9,099 bases of DNA from Bacteroidia bacterium (GTDB lineage Bacteria > Bacteroidota > Bacteroidia > Bacteroidales > CAJPTX01): positions 1-9,099 of the forward strand of contig CAJPTV010000087.1 in assembly GCA_905373665.1 (NCBI GenBank), given 5' to 3'. The notes below the pieces were generated by a model. The model was not told where the DNA came from, searched no databases, and saw nothing but the letters and a program-made list of their open reading frames with translations. The translations under genes and the position numbers were made by a program. The number at the start of each line of letters is the position of its first letter. The stretch's first letter is position 1. Shown here in pieces: positions 1-6,127 of this stretch.

Positions 1-10
1 CTGTGGGTCC

Positions 11-60
11 TTAGGGCGGACGGCCCGTGGTGGAGGGTTCTCACGCCGGACGGGCGGGGG
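11..60 (+). repeat. GC-rich hairpin plus GTGGTGG intergenic element, copy 1
   Basis: Seen directly: a GGGC/GCCC stem (14-17 with 23-26) encloses the loop GGACG and is followed at once by GTGGTGGAGG (27-36). A second small hairpin follows, CGCC/GGCG (44-47 with 53-56), with the same five-base loop GGACG. The first part resembles the element at 4212-4235, which also has a GGGC/GCCC stem and GTGGTGGAGG; a looser relative lies at 8049-8070. The left side may be cut by the window edge. Function is unknown; it could be a species-specific intergenic repeat or a structured RNA. No open frame here looks like a real gene. Confidence 0.45.
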
Positions 61-103
61 TGAAGGAGGGGCAAGAGGAGAAAGGTAAATTTAATCACCA
101 AGG

Positions 104-134
104 GAGGGTGTGTCAAAACATTCAACACACCCTC
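104..134. repeat. Inverted repeat, 10-bp perfect arms
   Basis: The arms GAGGGTGTGT (104-113) and ACACACCCTC (125-134) are perfectly complementary around an 11-base loop. Neither strand has a T-run after the stem, so it is not a standard intrinsic terminator. It lies just beyond the bidirectional terminator at 156-192, on the side away from the permease operon. It could be a protein-binding palindrome, the end of a transcript arriving from the left, or an accessory pausing hairpin. Confidence 0.5.
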
Positions 135-155
135 GAGCCACCCTCACCAGATACG

Positions 156-192
156 AAAAACCGGCACTGCTTCTTTAACAGTGCCGGTTTTT
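156..192. terminator. Bidirectional Rho-independent terminator
   Basis: A 9-bp GC-rich stem, CCGGCACTG (161-169) with CAGTGCCGG (179-187), surrounds a nine-base loop. It is flanked by A5 on the left (156-160) and T5 on the right (188-192), so the paired region extends to 14 bp and each strand ends in a U-run. It lies 58 bases beyond the stop of the minus-strand permease and marks the end of that operon. It could also stop plus-strand transcription entering from the left. Confidence 0.85.
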
Positions 193-249
193 CTATGCGA
201 ATGGATAGCTTGTATGTAGAGAAGATTATTTCTATGCTTAACAATACGC

Positions 250-1485
250 TTATTCGTCCCGCATCGCAATCGAGGGGGCTGTATGCACCGCCGAACGCGT
301 GGGAAGCCATATCGCAACGATGAGAAGGAGCGCTAAGAGCCCGTACGTAAGTACGAAGTCAAGCGGCATACGCCACCAGAACACCGTCCAGTACTGATCG
401 AGGATATTGAAGTGCTTTAGGGCAAAGAAACCCGCAAGGGCGAACGGAAGGGTCAGTAGCAGCAAAAGCACCCCTTCGGTAAGATAGAACCCGAGCAAGT
501 GGCGCGGCGTCTCGCCCATCGCAAGGCGTAACCCGATTTGCGAACGACGCTGTTGCGAACGATACCAGAACGTCCCCACAATCCCGAGAAAGATACAGAT
601 GCCGAGGAAGAGGGTGTAAAGGATGCGCATCCTGAGCTTGTTATACTCCTCGTTCTGAAATATCTTTTTGGTGGACTCGACGGACTCAAAGCGCGATACA
701 TAGACATTCCCTGCGTGCATCTGCTCTTGGAGCTCGGCAAAGAGCGCATCGGCAGAGAGTGTAGCCTCGTCCTTGAGACGGAAAGCAAATTCGAGGTAAG
801 GGGCATATTCAGCCAACTCGTTTTCAAAGACCTCGGCGTCGTAGGTGAAAAAAGAGGTGTTCCACACCCAGAAGTTGTCTACACGCATGGTCTCGGCGAT
901 GTAGTGGACGGTCGCATTGGTCGAGTCTCTGTCCAAGAGAAGGGTTTTACCGACCATCGAATCTAGCGGGCGAGCGAAACGTTTGATTAGCCCTTCGCTG
1001 GGGATAATTTCGCCCTGCCGCAGCGCTTCCATCATCTCTTCGCGCGAGCCATTGAGTCCATTTACCCGCAACACCTGTAGGAAAGAAGGGGTTACGGTGC
1101 GCACGAGTACACTCTGCAGTTGCATCGTGTCAAAAGTGACAGGCATGGAGTTGTTGCTCCCCTGGTGTGGCAGCGAGTTATGGGAGATGGAAACCGCCTC
1201 CACGGCGGGGTGTGCCTCGATACGCCGTAGGATGGCTTTGATATCCTCGTTCTGCGATGCGGAGTCGGCGGGGCTATAATCAGCGCTTTCTGGTGGAATG
1301 TTGGCAACGTAGAAACGATGTACGTTGTGGATATCGCACCCCATGGGGAGGTTCTTAAGGCGGAGGTTGACCACCAAGTAGTCTACCAGATAGAGCGAGC
1401 AAAGGACGATAACGAGCATCTCCACCCAAATCAAGAGGTTGTTCTTTCGCTCGTTCCACAAGATATTGAATAAGTGACGTAACAT
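250..1485 (-). CDS. ABC transporter permease, MacB/FtsX type (second of pair)
   Basis: This 411-residue inner-membrane protein has the MacB-like plan: one N-terminal membrane segment (about 18-40), a large extracytoplasmic domain (about 41-285), then three membrane segments (about 286-307, 333-356, 375-395). The cytoplasmic loop after the second segment carries RSQQRRSQIGLRLAMGET (309-326), matching the FtsX-family signature where basic residues precede an I/L-G-x-R-x-A-x-G motif; in known members this loop couples to the ATPase. Such permeases do not form a channel but transmit ATPase motion to periplasmic partners. The start at 1485 is supported by AGGAGG nine bases upstream, which overlaps the preceding permease's stop codon and suggests translational coupling. 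It is last in the operon and ends before the terminator at 156-192. The substrate cannot be told from the sequence. The extracytoplasmic domain looks diverged from that of its neighbour, so the two probably form a heterodimer (inference). Confidence 0.85.
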   Translation of the reverse strand: MLRHLFNILWNERKNNLLIWVEMLVIVLCSLYLVDYLVVNLRLKNLPMGCDIHNVHRFYVANIPPESADYSPADSASQNEDIKAILRRIEAHPAVEAVSISHNSLPHQGSNNSMPVTFDTMQLQSVLVRTVTPSFLQVLRVNGLNGSREEMMEALRQGEIIPSEGLIKRFARPLDSMVGKTLLLDRDSTNATVHYIAETMRVDNFWVWNTSFFTYDAEVFENELAEYAPYLEFAFRLKDEATLSADALFAELQEQMHAGNVYVSRFESVESTKKIFQNEEYNKLRMRILYTLFLGICIFLGIVGTFWYRSQQRRSQIGLRLAMGETPRHLLGFYLTEGVLLLLLTLPFALAGFFALKHFNILDQYWTVFWWRMPLDFVLTYGLLALLLIVAIWLPTRSAVHTAPSIAMRDE

Positions 1486-1494
1486 CGGGGGTAA

Positions 1495-1500
1495 CCTCCT
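1495..1500 (-). promoter_or_regulatory. Shine-Dalgarno site overlapping upstream stop codon
   Basis: On the minus strand AGGAGG lies nine bases before the ATG at 1485. Its first two bases are also the last two bases of the TAG stop (1501-1499) of the preceding permease gene. Ribosomes finishing that gene therefore sit on the initiation site of the next, which favours balanced synthesis of the two permeases. Confidence 0.7.
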
Positions 1501-2776
1501 ATCGTTTAGAACTTAGAGAATAGACAATGTCGCGGCGCGCCATCTGCCACGCGGGGATGAGCATCGAAACCACATTGAGCACCAACGAGCTCAGTATCGC
1601 CGCCAGAATCACCCGCCAAGAGAAGACCGTAGAGAGCGGAATGGAGAAGTCTAACCCCTCGGCAGCCCACGTCACACTCTCAAAAAAGAGAGACTGCAAA
1701 CCGTACGTCGCGAGGAGCAGGATAAATAGCCCCAGAATCGCGCCCAAAAGGGTGTAAAAAACGCTTTCACGCACGACCTGCCATAATATATCCACCACCG
1801 TCCCTCCGAAGGCTTTTCTTAGCCCTAATTCTTGCAAGCGGCGTTGCATGCGTGCGTGTGAGATCACAATCAGGTTAAGCCCCGGGATGAGGAACAGAAT
1901 GAGCAGCGTCACGTAGAACTGACGGTCGATACTCTTCATGTCAGGACCGACGTTGCTCCAGAGGCGGTGGATGGCGGCATGGAGCTCGTCGGGCTGTTCG
2001 TTAGGCGAGATGTAGTCGGGGGCTATTTCCGCATCAATCTTGCTGATCACCTCGCTTATCTCCTTGCGCAGGACGGGAAACTCTTCTGGCGAGTGGGCAA
2101 GGAAATCTACCTTGAGCGAGCCGCGGAGGTCGCTCCCATATTTTACGCTGTTGGAGAGCGAGTAGGGCATCCAAGCGTTGGCGGTGACGGAAGAAAGGTA
2201 GCTCGACACGTCTTTGACGACGCCCACGATCCGCATGGGTTTGAAGTCCACCAAGAGCTCTTTCCCGACCACTGCTTCCGTGCCAAAGAACTCACGAGCA
2301 ACCTGTTCGCCAATGACCATGACGCGCGCCCCTGCCTCGACCTCCTCTTTCGTATAGGGGACGCCCGCCAGAAACTCAAAGTCATAGACCTTGAAGAAAT
2401 CGGCACACGTACCGAGGATGTAGCGTTGGCGTTCGTGCGGCTCCCCAGTACGGCGGAAGCCGTAAGTGTCGGAAAAACGTTCGCTGATCGCAACCGCTTC
2501 CGCGGAGGGGATCTCAGCAAAGAGCTTCGCTAGACGCAAGCCCACGGCACTGGAGGAGGAAGAGTTCTTCTCGTCGTTGCGGATCTGCACCGAGTTCCAG
2601 AAGAGCATCCGGTGACGCTTGTAGGCGGGGTAGAAATCGCCTTCGGGGATAAGCCGCTGTGAGGCAAAGGTGAGGGTAATAAGCCCAATGGCGAGCGCCG
2701 TCCCGAGGACGGAAACGACGCCCAACACCGGGCTTTCTCGCAAGAGGCGCCATGCTTGGCGGAAATAGGCTAACAT
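1499..2776 (-). CDS. ABC transporter permease, MacB/FtsX type (first of pair)
   Basis: This 425-residue membrane protein has a first membrane segment at about 17-38, an extracytoplasmic MacB-type periplasmic core domain (about 39-285) and three C-terminal membrane segments (about 287-308, 337-360, 387-409). After the second segment the loop RMQRRLQELGLRKAFGGT (309-326) is a clear match to the FtsX-family signature (typically E-I/L-G-x-R-K-A-x-G) that contacts the nucleotide-binding subunit. Family members act in macrolide or peptide efflux, lipoprotein release or cell-wall hydrolase control; the adaptor gene upstream favours a tripartite export system of the MacAB-TolC kind. It lies 70 bases after the adaptor gene and its stop overlaps the ribosome-binding site of the next permease. 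No clear Shine-Dalgarno precedes its own ATG, which is common in Bacteroidota. The ATP-binding partner is missing from the window. Confidence 0.87.
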   Translation of the reverse strand: MLAYFRQAWRLLRESPVLGVVSVLGTALAIGLITLTFASQRLIPEGDFYPAYKRHRMLFWNSVQIRNDEKNSSSSSAVGLRLAKLFAEIPSAEAVAISERFSDTYGFRRTGEPHERQRYILGTCADFFKVYDFEFLAGVPYTKEEVEAGARVMVIGEQVAREFFGTEAVVGKELLVDFKPMRIVGVVKDVSSYLSSVTANAWMPYSLSNSVKYGSDLRGSLKVDFLAHSPEEFPVLRKEISEVISKIDAEIAPDYISPNEQPDELHAAIHRLWSNVGPDMKSIDRQFYVTLLILFLIPGLNLIVISHARMQRRLQELGLRKAFGGTVVDILWQVVRESVFYTLLGAILGLFILLLATYGLQSLFFESVTWAAEGLDFSIPLSTVFSWRVILAAILSSLVLNVVSMLIPAWQMARRDIVYSLSSKR

Positions 2777-2846
2777 TGTGCTACGAGTGTTTTGTGATTA
2801 GAAAGAGCGTTGTGAGCAGGGGTCTCCGCAGGATGAGATTCCCTCC

Positions 2847-4091
2847 CTAACGGAGCTTGAGTTCCGTGTCGTGTTTATATTGGGCAAGGTCGGTCAGCAC
2901 GACCTGTTCGCCAGCACGAAGTCCACTCATGACCTCTATGTACTGGTAACTCGCCTCGCCGAGCATAACCTCGCGTTTGCGGATGTAGTCGCCCTCGCGT
3001 ACCCAGAGGTTGTAGTTCCCAGGCTTTTTGTAGAAGGAGGCGTGCCCTATCCGCAGTACGTCGTGTTTCTTTGCCGTTTGGAGATAAAGCTCGACCTTGA
3101 GCCCTGAGCGTAGCCCCGTGACCACCGAGTCAATGATTTGCACGGTACAGCCGAGCGTGCCGTTCTTAGAGGCGGGGGCTATGCGGGTCACCTGTCCGTT
3201 CAGGCGGTTGCTCCCCACCTTGATGGTAACGGGCGTCCCGGGTGTGACCCGCGCGGCATACCCATCGGGGAACTCCCCATCGATACGAAACTGCGTTAGG
3301 TCTGAGACGATAGCCACCTGTTGCCCTGCCGAGACCTGCGAGCCTACCTGCGTGTTGATAAAGGTGAGTATCCCTGTGCGGGGGGCTTCGATGCGTGCCT
3401 CGCTTAGCACCTTCTCTATTTCAGCAAGGTTCTTTTGGGCGATTTGCACCTCGAGCTCTTTCACATTGCGCTGTGCATTGGCGATGCGTTGCTCATTGGT
3501 GATTTTGAGCTTGAGTTGTTCGCGCTCCAGTTCGGCGACCTTTAGGTTCATCTCTACTTGGCGCACCGTGCCCGCCGTGCCCCCGCCGAGGCTGTCGAGT
3601 CGAAGGGCATTCTTAAGCTCGATACGCTTTTGGTCAATCTGCATCTCCATCACCTTGAGGTTCATCTGCATATTGCTCAGGTTCGATGCGTTTTGTGCTT
3701 CGCGCTGCTCGCCCTCAAGGATGCGCATTTGCAGCTGGTCTTTTAGTTTCTCGTAACTCGACTGTGTGGCAAGGAGGTCGAGCTGGAGGAGCGGCGTCCC
3801 CTTCGTGACCGAATCGCCGTGTTTGTGAAATATCTCTAGGAGGCGCGAACTGATGGGCGAGACCACCGCCTCTTCCACTGCAGGCTGCACTACGCCCGAG
3901 GTGTTGATCGTGAGCTCTATCGCGCCGCGCTCGGCGGTAGAAAACTGCAAGCTCGACTCCTGCACGCCATTCTGTAAGATATTGAGGAGGACAATCGCTA
4001 CTGCTACGACCCCTCCGACAATGGCGGCGAGTTTTAGGATGCGCTGCTTGCGTTCTTTCGCAAGGGTCTGTTTTGAAACCTCTCTGTCCAT
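2847..4091 (-). CDS. HlyD/MacA-family periplasmic adaptor subunit
   Basis: This 414-residue membrane-fusion protein would bridge the inner-membrane permeases and an outer-membrane exit duct. Seen: a basic cytoplasmic N-terminus (1-20), a single membrane anchor (about 20-38), and the first half of a barrel-sandwich (lipoyl-like) domain (about 58-105, including VVSPISSRLLEIFHKHGDSV). A long alpha-helical hairpin follows (about 108-230), rich in E, K, Q and regularly spaced L/M. The second half of the barrel-sandwich (about 232-265, with RIEAPRTGILTF and QVGSQVSAGQQV) leads to a beta-barrel (about 266-335) and a membrane-proximal domain ending near 414. In HlyD/MacA proteins the helical hairpin docks on TolC-like proteins. 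It is the first gene of the minus-strand operon. No convincing TAnnTTTG element is visible upstream. Whether the system exports drugs, peptides or lipids is not shown. Confidence 0.88.
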   Translation of the reverse strand: MDREVSKQTLAKERKQRILKLAAIVGGVVAVAIVLLNILQNGVQESSLQFSTAERGAIELTINTSGVVQPAVEEAVVSPISSRLLEIFHKHGDSVTKGTPLLQLDLLATQSSYEKLKDQLQMRILEGEQREAQNASNLSNMQMNLKVMEMQIDQKRIELKNALRLDSLGGGTAGTVRQVEMNLKVAELEREQLKLKITNEQRIANAQRNVKELEVQIAQKNLAEIEKVLSEARIEAPRTGILTFINTQVGSQVSAGQQVAIVSDLTQFRIDGEFPDGYAARVTPGTPVTIKVGSNRLNGQVTRIAPASKNGTLGCTVQIIDSVVTGLRSGLKVELYLQTAKKHDVLRIGHASFYKKPGNYNLWVREGDYIRKREVMLGEASYQYIEVMSGLRAGEQVVLTDLAQYKHDTELKLR

Positions 4092-4211
4092 GATACGAGT
4101 TCGTTACACTTTCGATAGGTAGCAAAGCCCATTCCAATAGCTTAACCACTTGATATTCTGTGCTACGCTGGTGTTCGGAAGCGGACACTACCCCTAAAGG
4201 CGGGCGGGCGC

Positions 4212-4240
4212 TAAGGGCGCGCAGCCCGTGGTGGAGGATA
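4212..4240 (+). repeat. GC-rich hairpin plus GTGGTGG intergenic element, copy 2
   Basis: A GGGC/GCCC stem (4215-4218 with 4224-4227), loop GCGCA, is followed by GTGGTGGAGG (4228-4237). It shares TWAGGGCG upstream of the loop and CCCGTGGTGGAGG after it with the element at 11-36; the loop bases differ while the stem is kept. It lies in the divergent region between the adaptor gene and tsaC, about 35 bases upstream of the tsaC promoter element, and is preceded by a GGCGGGCGGGCG stretch (4199-4210). It could be an intergenic repeat or a regulatory or terminator-like RNA element. Confidence 0.45.
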
Positions 4241-4271
4241 ATCCCCTATTTATCTTAGCAACGTTTTGCGC

Positions 4272-4279
4272 TACCTTTG
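4272..4279 (+). promoter_or_regulatory. Bacteroidota-type -7 promoter element for tsaC
   Basis: TACCTTTG fits the TAnnTTTG consensus used by the primary sigma factor of Bacteroidota. Transcription would start near 4286, some 20 bases before the ATG at 4305, leaving AGAAGGAG (4291-4298) as ribosome-binding site. No clear -33 TTG/TTTG element is found at the expected distance. Confidence 0.55.
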
Positions 4280-4304
4280 CCAGAGAGAGAAGAAGGAGAA
4301 TACT

Positions 4305-4880
4305 ATGGAGGCTATGGACTTAAAGCACACGGCTGCGCAAGCGGCAGAGGTGCTGCGGCGCGGAGGGACAATTCTTTACCCTACCGATACCATCTGGGGG
4401 CTAGGCTGTGACGCTAGAAATGCACAAGCCATCGAGCAGCTTTACCAGCTTAAGGCACGCCCGCACAACATGAGTATGTTGGTTATCGTCGAGAGCGAAG
4501 CGAGACTTTGCGCCTTGGTGGGCGAGCTACCCTCCTTCGTGCGCGAGGCTGTGCGTCAAGCACTTCGCCCCACAACGATTATTTACCCAGAGGTTAGGGG
4601 GTTGGCGAGCAACCTCTGTGCCGCTGACGGTAGTCTGGGCATACGCCTTGTAACACACCCGCTGTGCGAAGCGATGGTCGCGGCACTCGATGCCCCCATC
4701 GTTTCCACCTCAGCGAACCTTTCTGGACACCCCACGGGGCGAACCCTAGAGGAGATTGACCCGCAGATTTGCACAGGGGTCGATTGGGTTGCCCCCCCCG
4801 TCTATGACACTGCTGGCGCTACCACAGGGTCGCGGATTTTGAAGCTCGTGGGCGAGAAATTTGAGGTAATAAGAGAATAA
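4305..4880 (+). CDS. tsaC: L-threonylcarbamoyladenylate synthase (TsaC/Sua5/YrdC family)
   Basis: The 191-residue protein makes threonylcarbamoyl-AMP from threonine, bicarbonate and ATP in the cytoplasm, the first step of the t6A37 modification of tRNAs that read ANN codons. Seen: LYPTDTIWGLGCDA (24-37), the family's nucleotide-site signature; the basic K50-x-R52 of the KARPHNMSML stretch; LRPTTIIYP (87-95); and the STSANLSG motif (134-141). Length equals that of single-domain TsaC rather than longer Sua5. The ATG at 4305 is chosen because an in-frame alternative start further upstream lies before or inside the promoter element, and AGAAGGAG lies seven bases before 4305. A C8 tract (4792-4799) falls in codons 163-165 and could slip, removing the C-terminal end. 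The paralogue YciO belongs to the same fold family and cannot be excluded. Confidence 0.88.
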   Translation: MEAMDLKHTAAQAAEVLRRGGTILYPTDTIWGLGCDARNAQAIEQLYQLKARPHNMSMLVIVESEARLCALVGELPSFVREAVRQALRPTTIIYPEVRGLASNLCAADGSLGIRLVTHPLCEAMVAALDAPIVSTSANLSGHPTGRTLEEIDPQICTGVDWVAPPVYDTAGATTGSRILKLVGEKFEVIRE

Positions 4881-4897
4881 CAGCCCTATTTTTTCCC

Positions 4898-4905
4898 TAA
4901 CTTTG
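4898..4905 (+). promoter_or_regulatory. Bacteroidota-type -7 promoter element for thiH
   Basis: TAACTTTG matches TAnnTTTG and lies in the short tsaC-thiH gap. It predicts a start near 4912, about 22 bases before the thiH ATG at 4935, with GGGAGGGG (4922-4929) as ribosome-binding site. It argues against the in-frame GTG at 4905 as the translation start, since that codon lies within the promoter. No good -33 element is visible. Confidence 0.55.
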
Positions 4906-4934
4906 TGCGAACCAGCTACACGGGAGGGGAAAAA

Positions 4935-6098
4935 ATGAAACGTATACCAGAGGAATATAAGGCGCGGGAGGAGGAGATAGCCGCACAGTCGTTCTATCAC
5001 GAAATGCACGCCCTGCGTTGGGAGGATCTCCAAGCGCAAATTGCTGCAGCGACGCCCGCCATGGTAGAGCGAGCACTGAGCCACGCTGGGCACGGCGACC
5101 TTGACGATTTCGTTGCGCTCATCTCGCCCGCCGCAGAGCCTTACCTCGAACGGATGGCCGCCACGAGCCGCCAGCTTACACTCCGCCGTTTTGGGCGCGT
5201 GATGTCGCTTTATGTGCCCCTTTACCTCTCTAACGCTTGTTCTAACAGTTGCATCTACTGTGGGTATAGCCATCAGAACAAGCTCCTGCGCAAGACCCTC
5301 ACCGAGCAAGAGATATTAGACGAGGCACAAAGTATCAAGGCGCTAGGTTTTGAGCACATCCTCCTCCTTACAGGCGAAGCTCCCACCGAGGCGGGTTTTG
5401 ACTACCTCCTAGCGGCTGTCAAGCTACTCAAAGAGTACTTCCCGCAAATCTCCATCGAGGTACAACCCATGGACTCTTACGAGTATGCGGCGCTCGGGGC
5501 TAATGGGCTCAACTCCGTGTATGTCTACCAAGAGACGTACAACGAGGAGACCTACCCCAGTTACCACCTCCAAGGGATGAAGCGCAATTACCGTTACCGT
5601 CTAGAGACTCCCGACCGGATTGGGGCGGCGGGCGTGCATCGCATCGGACTCGGGGCACTCTTGGGGCTAGAGGACTGGCGCGTCGAGTCGCTCTGCGTCG
5701 CCCGTCACCTCCGTCACCTCCAGCGCCACTATTGGCAAAGCAAATACTCCGTCGCCTTTCCGCGCTTGCGTCCCCACGTGGGGCTCTTTGAACCCAAGTA
5801 TACGGTCAACGAACGCAACCTGCTGCAGATCATTACCGCCTATCGCCTCTTTGACGAGAACGTAGAGATGTCGCTCACCACGCGCGAGTCGGCCTTCTTC
5901 CGCAACCACGCCTTCGGGCTCGGGATCACCTCCATGAGTGCGGGCTCGCATACCGAACCTGGGGGCTATGCGCATGCAAACAAGGAGCTCGAGCAGTTTG
6001 AAATCTCCGACGGACGAAGCCCTGAGGAGGTGGCGCAATTCCTCCGCACCCACGGCTACGAACCTGTGTGGAAAGACTGGGATCAGAGTCTGCAATAG
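4935..6098 (+). CDS. thiH: 2-iminoacetate synthase ThiH (radical SAM tyrosine lyase)
   Basis: ThiH cleaves tyrosine with S-adenosylmethionine to p-cresol and dehydroglycine (2-iminoacetate), which ThiG uses to build the thiazole ring of thiamine. The 387-residue product has the radical-SAM cluster motif CSNSCIYC (C102, C106, C109), IEVQPMDSYEY (174-184), VYQETY (197-202), LETPDRIG (223-230), the HYWQSKYSVAFPRLRP block (265-280), SLTTRESAFFR (313-323), EPGGYA (341-346) and the C-terminal EPVWKDWD. These match recalled E. coli ThiH almost block for block. HydG, the close relative that makes hydrogenase CO/CN ligands, is unlikely because its C-terminal cysteine-rich extension is absent. The start at 4935 follows GGGAGGGG with five-base spacing. 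No other thiamine gene is in the window, which is unusual because thiH commonly sits with thiG, thiC or thiF in Bacteroidota. Confidence 0.93.
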   Translation: MKRIPEEYKAREEEIAAQSFYHEMHALRWEDLQAQIAAATPAMVERALSHAGHGDLDDFVALISPAAEPYLERMAATSRQLTLRRFGRVMSLYVPLYLSNACSNSCIYCGYSHQNKLLRKTLTEQEILDEAQSIKALGFEHILLLTGEAPTEAGFDYLLAAVKLLKEYFPQISIEVQPMDSYEYAALGANGLNSVYVYQETYNEETYPSYHLQGMKRNYRYRLETPDRIGAAGVHRIGLGALLGLEDWRVESLCVARHLRHLQRHYWQSKYSVAFPRLRPHVGLFEPKYTVNERNLLQIITAYRLFDENVEMSLTTRESAFFRNHAFGLGITSMSAGSHTEPGGYAHANKELEQFEISDGRSPEEVAQFLRTHGYEPVWKDWDQSLQ

Positions 6099-6127
6099 AA
6101 GGGGAGTAAGGGTAGAAAATACGGGCG

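Noticed and set aside
27..323. Plus-strand 98-residue ORF at the left end
   Set aside because: It runs through the inverted repeat and the terminator, has no family-like features and overlaps the 3' end of the permease gene.
1967..3756. Long plus-strand ORFs (188 and 219 residues) opposite the permease and adaptor genes
   Set aside because: They are antisense shadows of well-supported minus-strand genes; their composition is unlike a folded protein and they lack motifs.
4092..4160. TAnnTTTG promoter for the adaptor-permease operon
   Set aside because: No acceptable match was found on the minus strand at a sensible distance from 4091; the promoter may use another sigma factor or be too diverged to see.
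4905..4934. Upstream GTG start for thiH
   Set aside because: The codon lies inside the TAACTTTG promoter element, while the ATG at 4935 has a good ribosome-binding site.
4935..6098. HydG (hydrogenase maturation) instead of ThiH
   Set aside because: The protein ends at the ThiH-type KDWD C-terminus and lacks HydG's C-terminal second-cluster cysteines.
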